DNA of 64,000 nt from Antrodiella citrinella. Taxonomy: Eukaryota; Basidiomycota; Agaricomycetes; Polyporales; Steccherinaceae. Numbering within the stretch: the stretch's first letter is position 1; each line of letters opens with the position of its first letter. Shown here one piece after another: positions 9,057-18,493 of this stretch. A model generated the notes under the pieces. That model did not search any database, was not told the DNA's origin, and saw only the letters and a program-made list of their open reading frames with translations. The DNA lies in NCBI GenBank assembly GCA_004802725.1, contig SGPM01000052.1:4267-68266 (forward strand). Direction: 5' to 3'. A program made the translations under genes and the position numbers.

Positions 9057-10841
9057 ATGGCACCACTCCCTTTGACTCTATCCGAAACTCACCATGCGTT
9101 GGACCGGCTCCGTCTCGAGATGTGCGAGCTGCTCACGCACGCGAACACGTTCGCGCCCATCTTTCGTCTCCCGTCGGAAATTCTCTCGAGTATCCTCCTC
9201 ATCCTGATGAGCGACTGCATGCGACCTTGGTTGAACGAGGTAGACAGCTCTAAAGCGCCTGGAATCCAACCATATTCCTGGGTGGTCTACACGCACATAT
9301 GCCGCCGCTGGCGAGAAATCGCGCTGCGATACCCTGTGCTCTGGTCTTCCCTCATCATCCACCAAAACTTACCACCAGAAGCGATGGAGACTATCATTCT
9401 TCGATCGGGTAGTATGCCGTTGCGCATCGTCATCTACAGCTGGGACAACAAAAATCCTCGGAATTTAGCGGCAGCGCTCGAGCAACTGGACCGCACGGAA
9501 GTGTTCATCTGCAGAGACGAAGTCAACGTCGCTACGTTCCCGCAACTCGAGAAGATCGACATCTCCGATGCGCCGATCCTGCGGCGTCTGTCATTGCTGG
9601 GGCTGTCGCTGTGGGATACGAGCTACCACGCGACGCTGCCGACGTTGGAAGCCCTGGAGGAGCTGGAGTATCATGAGCTCCCGCCGCATGGGTTCGCGTT
9701 CTTGCATCACCCAACGCTGACGCAGCTTATCATCAATTTTTCTACTGAGAATGACTCTGCGCAGGTGTTGCTTCAGACACTCCGCGGCCTGGAGCGGCTC
9801 CAGTTCTTGAAGGTGAACCAGGTCATGATGGGGCAAGAGCCCATACAGACAGAGTATCAGCCATGGGTAAAGGTCGTCCTTCCGCACATGCGTCGTCTAG
9901 AGCTAAGTGCGGTGAACACCGCCACGGCGTGGGATATATTCCTGTTGCATCTCACCGTCCCGCTCACAACGCGCTTCTCCATCACCCTGTTCACCACATC
10001 GAATACGACTGTCCCCGTCCTCTCGTATCTCCAGGACAGGTTGGACCAGTTCGACTACAGCCAGAGCCGACCAGGCGGCGTGTGGCCGTTCACGTCATTC
10101 GCTATTGAAAGACGTCGGACGGTTCTATGGAGCACAGATAACGACGATGACTGCACTGGCGTCTCATCAAGGCCCGTCCGGTTCCCATCCCACAGGGCAT
10201 CAGAACACGCGCCGTGGGATTCCTTCATCTACCTGCACGCATTCACCGACACCGACGCTGTCCTCTCTTCATTCCGACAGTCATTGGGCGGTGTACGCGC
10301 CCTCTACTACAAATGCGACCTCCCAGAAGACGATGCCATCCGCGCCTCGCTCTCCCACATGCGGCTCGTCGAGACACTGTGCATCCACCCCGAGACCTCC
10401 ATCTCCAAAGACCTCCAAGCCCCCTCCTCTCTTGAAGAAAGCCTCCTCGGCGCGCTGTTTCCAAAACTCCGCACCCTGATCATCCTGTGCCGCGACCCCG
10501 ACCGCACAGTATCCGACTGGAAATCATGGTGGCGCGGGCTGATCGACGCGCTCGCGTCACGGATGTACAGCGACGACGTCGCGCCCGTCGAGACGCTCAT
10601 CCTCATCCTGCCCGAGACCTTGGGCATGCCAATCGAGATGGACGTCGAGGAGGCGTTGGGGGTCGTTTCGGAGTTTGTGGAGATAAGGGCGTGCGCGGAG
10701 TGGCAGGAGAGGGTGCTGGGTCTGTTGAGAAGGAGTGGGTGTCCGAGGGATTTTGCGGATTTTGTGTACTTTAAGGGGAGGATCGCGTTAGATGGGGGGC
10801 CGGCGGACGTTTCAGTGGATGGGTGGTGGGTACATGTTTGA
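9057..10841 (+). CDS. F-box/LRR-like protein, copy 3 (intact)
   Basis: Single-exon, 594 aa. The F-box-like segment (RLPSEILSSILLIL) starts near residue 38, followed by YSWVVYTHICRRWREIAL, the same layout as copy 1. The body contains leucine-rich stretches (LRRLSLLG, LERLQFLKV, MRRLELS) and the family C-terminus SGCPRDFADFVYFK. It is expected to be an SCF substrate adaptor, with unknown substrate. An AATAAA lies at 10871-10876, 30 nt after the stop, a plausible poly(A) signal. Copies 1, 2 and 3 align end to end, so the array arose by tandem duplication together with or around the peptide genes. Confidence 0.88.
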   Translation: MAPLPLTLSETHHALDRLRLEMCELLTHANTFAPIFRLPSEILSSILLILMSDCMRPWLNEVDSSKAPGIQPYSWVVYTHICRRWREIALRYPVLWSSLIIHQNLPPEAMETIILRSGSMPLRIVIYSWDNKNPRNLAAALEQLDRTEVFICRDEVNVATFPQLEKIDISDAPILRRLSLLGLSLWDTSYHATLPTLEALEELEYHELPPHGFAFLHHPTLTQLIINFSTENDSAQVLLQTLRGLERLQFLKVNQVMMGQEPIQTEYQPWVKVVLPHMRRLELSAVNTATAWDIFLLHLTVPLTTRFSITLFTTSNTTVPVLSYLQDRLDQFDYSQSRPGGVWPFTSFAIERRRTVLWSTDNDDDCTGVSSRPVRFPSHRASEHAPWDSFIYLHAFTDTDAVLSSFRQSLGGVRALYYKCDLPEDDAIRASLSHMRLVETLCIHPETSISKDLQAPSSLEESLLGALFPKLRTLIILCRDPDRTVSDWKSWWRGLIDALASRMYSDDVAPVETLILILPETLGMPIEMDVEEALGVVSEFVEIRACAEWQERVLGLLRRSGCPRDFADFVYFKGRIALDGGPADVSVDGWWVHV

Positions 10842-10870
10842 TGTATGATGGTGTGTTGACTGTGCGAGAG

Positions 10871-10876
10871 AATAAA
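10871..10876 (+). terminator. Poly(A) signal AATAAA of F-box copy 3
   Basis: Perfect AATAAA 30 nt downstream of the stop codon, in an A/T-rich stretch. Confidence 0.5.
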
Positions 10877-11199
10877 ATACAATTTATACTTTGTCTTCGG
10901 CGTGTCACCGCACCCGGTAACAGGCCACGGCCAGGGAGTGGCCAGTGAGCCGCTCTGACCCCTTCTGACCCGGGCCCTAGTAGCTGGCCCTAGTCACCCT
11001 CTTGTCTCTCCGACATAGCTTGCATCCATCTTACGAATCTCTTCAATCTAGTTCAAGTTCCATACAATCCTATACAGCGTACTCTTTCTGACTCTTTCAG
11101 ATGTGTGTGTGTTCACTATTTAGTCATCGTTGTTGCTTGATGATATCTGATGTTCGCCAGCAGTAGTCACACGGCTTCGAGTCCTTCGAAGGAGATCGT
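10877..11199. other. Intergenic region, nothing recognised
   Basis: No protein-like frame. This is where the C-terminal half of F-box copy 4 would be expected if that gene were complete, but no similarity to the family is visible. Confidence 0.4.
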
Positions 11200-11628
11200 C
11201 TCTAATCAGAGGTGACGTTGACGTTGGACACTAGCACGCTTGACATAGTACCCTGCCAGACGGACTCTCCTTCCAGCTTCAAACGTTGGAGCATCGGCGC
11301 ATCGATGATGTCCGGTATTTTGAAGCTATATCCAAGGTCTTGCTTGAAAACGAGTTCCTTGATCCGATACAAATTGTCGAAGACTATCCTCAAACACGAG
11401 CTGACGACATGCATATGGCCGCCGTCCGGGCTTGGGATCCCGTAAAATCGAAGCGCAAGTGGTGCTACATTTTGAGGTCTATATTACTCTATAACAGTGA
11501 CAGGACTGAAGGACAGCAACGTGCAGTGGACTTTTCCCGGATCGAGATATCATGGTCTCCACCACCTCGACAAACGAGGGGATGTCAGCGTCAACGACGG
11601 CAGTAGACCATAGCGACGAACGCTGCAG
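11200..11628 (-). pseudogene. F-box/LRR-like protein copy 4, 3' fragment (left of transposon)
   Basis: Reading the minus strand from 11628 gives LQRSSLW, then VVETMISRSG (matching VDTMISRSG of copy 1), then in another frame YRIKELVF and IDAPMLQRLKL, all matching the family in order. The fragment stops at about 11200, so the C-terminal half of the gene is gone. Its 5' part lies at 16708-17023, on the other side of the transposon and in the same orientation. Confidence 0.75.
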
Positions 11629-11783
11629 AGCAAGGGGTGTCAGATCCTCCGATCGCGGCCATAGGGCAACATTAAGCGTTGCCCATAAAAGGTGAGCCAC
11701 ATGGCGAACGGCACCAGCGGCATCTGCAACGAGATTCATAGCCCGCTCTCCTTGCCGGCACCGGCACTGCTCGTCCAAACGCG
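11629..11783 (+). repeat. Left terminal inverted repeat (155 bp)
   Basis: Outer end reads AGCAAGGGGTGTCAGATCC. Identical to the reverse complement of 16553-16707. It contains a 7-bp stem hairpin (GGGCAAC...GTTGCCC) at 11664-11684. Confidence 0.95.
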
Positions 11784-11826
11784 CGCGTCGTAGTACTAGT
11801 AGCTTGTATAATAGAGAAATAGATGG

Positions 11827-14800
11827 TTATACAAACCTCAATGGTGGGACTAGGTGCGAAGTATGAGAAGAGTGAGGAGGAAGACCGTGGTATACTCGCA
11901 CAGAGCGCGGTGAGTTATTACGGTCGTAGTGGGGTATAGCAGGAGTCTCACGCCGTGCTTCGTACGACAGGGATCTCTCGTACACCCACTTCCCGTATTT
12001 ATCTTGAGGAACACCAATGCTCTTCTGCTCCTTGTCGCTGATTGCAAGGGTATCTGGAAACCCAGCCTTGTCTCGAGTACAATCACGGTCCGCATACCAC
12101 GATGAGTGACGCTCGAGTATGTGGCGCCAAATGTTGTACTTCCAGTGTATAGTCGGAGGTATGACGGGACAGAGGACACATATCAGGGGGATATTAGTGC
12201 ACGGCCTGCTTCCAGAAGACACAGATGCAGGCTGGATCTTGAAAGGGTATGCAAACGGACATGTCGATTTCGCTACATTCCCCTCTCCAATGCTGATTGG
12301 GCATTTCCCGTCAGCTGATGATTCTCCACAGAAGCCACAAGGATACAAGGGGGATACCTATGGCACGACAAGTCAGGACTGTTGCAAACTTTCTGTGACA
12401 CGAGAGAACAATACACTTACCAAGCCATTTGGTTTTGCTGAATCTACTGATGCGTCGCGACGGTGATCAAGGACTCCACGGAGTGCACGAAGAATGTGCC
12501 CACCCATATGATTCTGGTGCTCTGGTCCAGCAATCATACGATGGCATATAGCGCACTCTTGGGCTGCGTTGGGTGACACTGGAAGCGAGATTGACTGCGT
12601 GGTGTGGGAGACAACTTGAACAACACGAGAGGCTGAGTCGGATGGGCCTGGGGCTGATGTTGAACGACAGCAGTGAGCAGATCGTCATCACATTGTTAGC
12701 GACCGAAGAAAAACTGACCTGCGTGTGTGTCGACAGTAGTTGCAGCCGAGTAAGGAAACACACCATCCCGAACGTCTGCGAAGACTTGCAGCTGTGTACG
12801 TACACCGTCTTCTTCCTCGAGTCGCTTAAATAGTGTTGTCTGGGCCTCACTTAAGGTAGTAGGCGGAAACATCCAAGAGGACCGTGCATTCTCGTTGGGG
12901 GACTCGGAGTTGGTACGGCTGTCTGTGGCTTCCGATGAGGAGTTAACTGGTGTGGGACTCGGAGAGTAGCCTGGTGCACTGAAGTATTGCTGCTCGACTT
13001 GGAGTGGGAGAACAAGCCGTCCAGTTGATGGGACGACCAGATGCCGCATGTGCGTCGTCAACGAAGACTGGGTATTGCCTGTAGCGGTGAGCACATTGAA
13101 TGCAGCGTACTTCGTATCCCACACCCATGAGCCAACTTTTGTGGGGTTTGACGGATCCGACATCGGCACAAGGGAAAGTACCTGCCCGGAGACCTCGTAA
13201 GTTGATTTTGGAAGGCATATTTCGTCTGTCGGAGCCCATCGGTAATGGTGACCACCAGACTTGATCGCCGTACATTGAACGATTGCCACAGCCATGCTCT
13301 TGTGAAGGCTGAGTCCAACGACAGTGGCGTACAATGATCCGAGACGGAAGGTCTTCCCAGGTATGGGACGCCGATGAGCTCCTTTGGATTGTTTTAAGCT
13401 CTGACCGCCGATCGAGAAGTAGCGGACTCGGAGAAGACGGTCCTGGCTTTTTTTGTAGTCAACGTCAGACGTCGGATCCATCACAACTCGAAGAACTGTC
13501 TTCTTGTGTACCACCTTATTCCCAGCACCGAGAGGCATCCAAACCGAGGGACTTGGGTTAAGACTACTCTCAGTGTCCTCCTTCGCTTCTGCAGCAAGTA
13601 CTGCAGCCCCGTTAAACGAGACCGAGTCCATCAGCTCAGTATCCACACCAATATCATGAATGTCCGCCGGTTGAGGCTCTTCGAGCGTGTCTGTGTGATT
13701 GGCAGATGACTCGGGATTGGTGCTGTTTTGAGGAGCGGCTGAGGAGTCCGTGGAGTCACAGCCTGAGGCCACGAGGGATCGGTCAACCTCTTTAGACACT
13801 CCCGGGTATTTTCCACCATTCGGTCGAAGGAGGTCAACCTTGCGTGCATGTGAATTACTGAAGTGCGACTGGATATCAAAATTGCACCCATGAGTAGCGA
13901 AGACGGCAGTTGCGAGCTCGATCCCTGTCCCGTAGCATTCCTTCAGATTGCAGCTCTTCCCTCGAAGTTCCCCCGTCCAGTGAAACGGAGATAGATGATC
14001 CAAGTCTCGCATCCGTGCCAATTTAAGTCTCTCTGGTCTCCGCTCCCATTCAGGATGGATGGCGAAGATCCTATCTAGGCGTAGGGCGGACCCGAAACGA
14101 ACACGTAGCTCCGAAACGTCCATGTTTGGTGAATGGGCACCAATCATTCTTGAACGGCCGAAAAGAACCTCTAGGCGATCAGTACCAAGATGGCACAGGA
14201 ACACCTTCAACTCCGGGTCGATATCCTTCATCTGTGCGACCCGACAGACCGCCGTCTTGAACATACACTGGAGGTCGCTGTATAGATGATGAGGCATGAA
14301 GCTGCTACCATGCTTCACGTAGAGAGCGGCTGCAATGAAAGCGAACTTCGTGAGGAGGATAATTTGGTTGGAAAGTGAAAGTGTTGGATTGAGGAAGGGT
14401 GTTACGAGAGCATCGAGCATCTCGCCAAGGAGAGAAAGCGCGTGGTAGACCGGTTGCTCTGAAGCGTTATTTGGGACTGCGAGGTGTCGAATTTTTGCAA
14501 TGAGGGTGAGAAGCCTGATTGCGCGAGGGACATCTTGAGCATCCTTTGGACGAAGCAAGACCTCAATCTCTGGATTGGGTTCATCAACGTCCTCATCATC
14601 CCATTCCTCGGGATTGAGAAGATCATATAGACTATTCTCTGACCAGTCAATATCTGACAAGCGCTCCAGCCACAATGCGAGCAAGTCTTTATGTACAACG
14701 ACACCATTGATGACCATGCCCTCTCTCGTGCAAAGAAGAGTACATACACCTGTGCCAACCGAGTCAGATACGTGCAAGGAGTCCCGAGAGAGCAGACTAC

Positions 14801-16434
14801 TCACGCTTGAATGTGTGTTTATAATCGAGGTCCTGAGTCTGTCCATCCGTGCCTGTGTACAGGTTAAACCCAGGGAGATCGTGTAGGTGTTCGTACGACG
14901 GATGTTCTGGCGTTACCTCGCAGCTCAAGCACTGCTGAAACAGTGCCGGTCTGCGCTTGGGGTCACCATCGGATGACACAGAGAGTATAGGGCCGTGAAG
15001 TTTCTTGCCGTACGGAGAGAGATTCCATGCTTGTACGAGCATCTCGTTGACTTTGAGCGCATCCACATGTGTACCCTGCTTGCAAGTTGGACGGAGAAGG
15101 ATGGGCTTCGCACCATAGTCGGTCTCGTCATTTCGAGCAATGGCAGCGACGAAAACTTCCTGACCGACATGAATCTCGCCTTTGCGTACGGCGGCAGCGA
15201 TGCCATGGATCACGTCAAGGTTGTTGCCCATTTTGACTGACTTCAACTTGCTTGAGACATGCTCGCACAGACCTGCGATGTCATCCACCTCAGCAAGATA
15301 GCAGAGACGCGAGTCACACGCGACCTCGTCCATCATTAGGGTTACTCCGTTGCGACTTGGTTTGGTACCTTCGAACATTATCTTGATGTTGTGCAGGAGG
15401 TCGGTCATTCGAATGTCTCCAGTGGATATGCGCGGAAGCAGGTTCTGACGTTGAGCGAGGATAGTCGTGCGTGCGGGAAATGCGTATGGGGAGTTGTGCA
15501 AGGCATGAAGGGCAGCCCCTCCGCCCAGCTCGTAGATTGTAGTCGCAAGATCTAACTCCCATTCCCTAAATCTACGAGGTCGAAACTCGCCACGCGTAGC
15601 CTTCTGCAGTTTCTCCAGCAACTTCTCCGCACTCCAATTCTCCTCCTTCGCAGCACGAAACACACGGTTGAGAGCCGGAATATCTTCCGTCCCGACCAAG
15701 GCCAGAATACACGACCAGGTTTCTTCGTGAACGCGAACACGCGACAAAGCCTTGTTCGTATCGAGCAGCTGTATAATTTGTGTCACCAGCGTGAATAATT
15801 GCAACTTCTAATGAAACGTACCTCCAAAACTTTATACTTGAGCGTGCGCCTCACCTCGTCTAGCCGAGCACACATTTGAATGTGGCTTAAGAACGGATTC
15901 TGCAGGCAATCTGGATCCTTCATGGCACGCTGGGTGACGAGGTCGACCAATTCCCCCGCCCCTCCACAGGCCGAGCAGGGGCTCACGCTATGCTGGTCGC
16001 CGAGTCCAGTCTCCCCGAGGCCACCTATCCATTGCCCTATTCCTCCGCCCGTAGACACATCCCCCCTCCCTGTATCCATCGTTGCACTTCCCGTACACTT
16101 CCACGATCGAATGAGGATGGTAGATGTCTTCGCGTCGACGCTGAGTAAGTTGTAGCCAGGTTTGGGGCGAGTATCGGGATCATGTATTGGGAAGGGGTAT
16201 GTCTGGTATGGAGATCCAGGAGTCCAAGGGTATTGAGCTCCGGGACATGGAATTACTGTAGTGGGTTGCGCTAATGGTGTGTAAGTATCAAATAGTATGT
16301 ATCACGGGCATATGATGTACTCACCTTGCTGATTAGTCGAGATAGAAGTAGAAGGAGAAGGATATAGAGAAGAGACATTATGAACAACGGAGATTAATGA
16401 AGAAGGTATCGCACTATGCACATTATCTACATCG
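11827..16434 (-). CDS. Transposase, RNase H-like with N- and C-terminal Cys/His clusters
   Basis: Supported exons (minus strand): A, from beyond 16430 down to 16325; B 15822..16270; C 14805..15768; D 12719..14749; E 12421..12647; F 11827..12357. All introns are GT...AG and phases agree throughout (B-F about 1400 codons). The first exon and start codon are unresolved: exon A stays open towards the right repeat without an in-frame ATG. Visible parts are a CSAC-type cysteine cluster in exon B, a region with LGGGAALHAL in C, then catalytic-type motifs MMDEVACDSR, SSDGD and DYKHTFKR, then LGTDRLEVLFGRSRM. The C-terminus has two Cys/His clusters (CAICHRM...H, and YPCGFCG...CVLC...H...H). The order D, D, DxxH resembles P-element-like RNase H-fold transposases. 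The intact frame suggests a functional element. Confidence 0.82.
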
Positions 16435-16474
16435 GTAATGTGCCATCTGAGGAAGTTGATAGTGGAAGACTTGG

Positions 16475-16557
16475 ACGCGTCGTGAACGGACGCGTTGTGG
16501 GTCCCGGATCGACGCGTTGGACGACTGTGTTGGACAGTCGAAGACGCGACGACGCGT
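16475..16557. promoter_or_regulatory. Cluster of four ACGCGT (MCB-type) sites
   Basis: ACGCGT occurs at 16475, 16490, 16512 and 16552, within 83 bp just inside and overlapping the right repeat, on the side where transposase transcription should begin. The left subterminal region has no ACGCGT. In ascomycete yeasts ACGCGT is the MBF-binding box for G1/S genes; the sites could also bind the transposase. Confidence 0.45.
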
Positions 16558-16707
16558 TTGGACGAGCAGTGCCGGTGCCGGCAAGGAGAGCGGGCTATGA
16601 ATCTCGTTGCAGATGCCGCTGGTGCCGTTCGCCATGTGGCTCACCTTTTATGGGCAACGCTTAATGTTGCCCTATGGCCGCGATCGGAGGATCTGACACC
16701 CCTTGCT
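16553..16707 (-). repeat. Right terminal inverted repeat (155 bp)
   Basis: Exact reverse complement of 11629-11783. It overlaps an ATAAAAGG box that, on the minus strand, could act as the core promoter of the transposase. Confidence 0.95.
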
Positions 16708-17023
16708 ACAGACATGTGCGTAGTCGAACCCAGGCGTAGCCGCGTAGGGGTCGTAGCGTCTCCACCTCGGGTACGAGGAATCACCGGCACTAGGCAGGTT
16801 CAGTATCACCAGCGGGTTCATCAGGGTCTCGTGTCATACAAGGTCGCAGGTGGTCGTGCACAAGTATCAGTGGCAAGACACTCGACAATATCTCCGAGGG
16901 AAGACGATAGGCAGGCGAGAATGAGTTGAAATGCATTTGGAGCTCCATGAGCTCTCTTTCAAAATCCGAGCAATCGCTACCTGGGGTTTCAGCAGGTGTA
17001 GATGGCATTGAGAGGAGACCCAT
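16708..17023 (-). pseudogene. F-box/LRR-like protein copy 4, 5' fragment (right of transposon)
   Basis: The minus strand from an ATG at 17023 (ATGGGTCTCCTC) reads into FSPAYRLPSEILSSVLPLIL, the family's F-box start. The frame is lost at a stop near 16790, but in another frame the sequence reaches YAHVC, equivalent to YTHIC of copy 3, right at the transposon edge. With the fragment at 11200-11628 it makes one collinear but interrupted gene. The extra frame break means the gene may have been decaying before or after insertion. Confidence 0.72.
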
Positions 17024-17537
17024 GACCGTTTGCAGTCCAGACGATGGTAGTAACGTCACGAGGGACCTGCCAATGCGACGCGACGCGTTAGTTTCAGAAA
17101 GAAAAAGTGTTAATTAACCGTTGTACACTAGCTAGTACATGCTAGAGAGTCGGGACAACAGGAAGAAAAAGGCTGATGATACGATGAACATACCAAAGTT
17201 GAAATCTTCGGCACGCCTGTGTTCGATCCCAAGTTGTCTCGCAGACTCACTGCGAGCTCTTGAGCACCACAGTGCAATACAGGCGTAGACGGTAGACGGC
17301 ACTTACGAAGATCCAACTTTTACTTGACACGCAGACAAACGGGTTGGAGATTCAAGCTTTACATAACGTTGCCGCTGCCAGTTTGCAAACGATTTTCCAG
17401 GGTTATGTTGTTACGTAATTCCATGTACAGGGTGCGAGAAGTAGGCGCCGACGATACCAGTGTCCAGCCTGAGTGTCCGAGCCCTTCCCCCATTTCTCTA
17501 CCTTCAATCTCTTTGTCCATCGTCCACTGTCTCAGTG
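17024..17537. other. Intergenic region, no gene seen
   Basis: A/T-rich stretch with short frames only. One more ACGCGT occurs near 17085. Confidence 0.35.
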
Positions 17538-18493
17538 ATGGATGAAAACCATGAATCTGTAATAATCGTCTATTGATCGTCGTCTCGTGCAGAAACTGCT
17601 GATTCGATTGCTTGCAGCTGCCGCCCTGGTCAGAACTCCAATGCCTCTCTGACAGTGCTCTCGTAGACATCTACGAGCAATCAATAATGGAAACACAACA
17701 CTCAAATTCTCCTTCGGTTGCTCGCTGGATTGGCCGCGACACAGTAGCAAAGGCAGCACCGCTGAAGCAGCAGCTCTTGCACTCGTCAGCTCTTCCACCA
17801 CAGTACCGCTGTCTAAGCTGTTACGCACCATTCCGATCACCAACTATGTATCTCTTGATACACTTCTTATTATGGAGTACATACCGGGACAGTCTCTTGA
17901 AAAGTGCTGGCCCCGGTTGTCTCTGTGGAGGAAGGTTTTCGTAATGTGGACACTGAGGGGATACGTCCTGCAGTTCCGTGGTAGCCCTTTCCATGTCGCT
18001 GGTCACGTACCATGGCCTGGTCCAGTTTCCACTCAACCCGTAGCGTGCATTGGAGAGATATTCACTGATTATGTGAGTGTATAGCCTGTCATGATGATAT
18101 TGCGCTAACCGGTGACTTCAGGATGCTGGTCCGTTCGCCACGTATGACGAACTCGCCGCATGGTATCAGCATAAGCTCGACGTCGCCATGCACATGAACA
18201 AAGCGCTTCCTAATACGGAACCGTTTGACCGCTCCATGCCTTTGGTCTTCACTCACCTCGACCTTTCGCCCGAAAACGTCGTTCTAGACAAGAACAACCG
18301 TCTTTGGGTCATCGACTTCGGTCTATCAGGATTCTACCCGCTATGGTTCGAGTATACAATCATGAAGCATCCATGGGAGCGCATGGCAAAATACGGGATT
18401 TTGATTGCGAAACTCATCGCCGGGTTTTACCAGAGACAGTTGAGATTCTTCAACTCCATATCTTGGGTATTGACCACGGGTGCCATGATGTGA
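17538..18493 (+). CDS. Aminoglycoside-phosphotransferase-like kinase, one frameshift
   Basis: Exon 1 17538..17558 (ATG GAT GAA...), exon 2 18 kb-side from 17618 to 18072, exon 3 18122..18493. The APH/choline-kinase fold is shown by VARWIGRDTVAK (nucleotide-loop region), MEYIPGQSLEKCW (hinge), the Brenner motif HLDLSPENVVLD and the metal-binding IDFGLSGFYP. Such genes are common in Agaricomycetes; substrates are unknown. Between about 17740 and 17760 the homologous reading moves to another frame (STAEAAALALV continues in the new frame to LLIMEY), so this copy carries a one-base indel. It may be a young pseudogene, or this could be a sequence error. Confidence 0.65.

Larger units (their letters stand above)
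11629..16707 (-). mobile_element. 5.08 kb TIR DNA transposon inserted in F-box copy 4
   Basis: The element is bounded by 155-bp inverted repeats (11629-11783 and 16553-16707) that I compared base by base and found identical. It carries a single large multi-exon gene on the minus strand that nearly fills it: the stop codon lies 43 bp from the inner edge of the left repeat. The flanks are the two halves of one F-box gene. No clean target-site duplication is present; the nearest match is a six-base TCTGTA/TCTGCA pair next to the ends, and about 20 bp of the F-box gene seem missing at the junction. The transposase belongs to a family I recognise as abundant in Agaricomycetes, usually annotated as hypothetical. 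The RNase H-like layout looks most like P-element/THAP9-type enzymes, but I cannot assign a superfamily with confidence. Confidence 0.88.

Noticed and set aside
11827..16434. Assignment of the transposon to KDZ, CACTA or Helitron
   Set aside because: I see neither the CxC/KDZ motif set, CACTA ends, nor a Rep/helicase; the long inverted repeats exclude Helitron.
16423..16644. Frame starting with ATG inside the right repeat as transposase exon 1
   Set aside because: No canonical donor/acceptor pair links it in phase to exon A, so I left the transposase start open.
11620..16715. TCTGTA/TCTGCA as a six-base target-site duplication of the transposon
   Set aside because: It is imperfect, and both sides correspond to native but different positions of the F-box gene, so the match may be chance or repair microhomology.
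17215..17240. GTTCGATCCC resembling a tRNA T-loop
   Set aside because: The five bases on each side are not complementary and no cloverleaf can be drawn.
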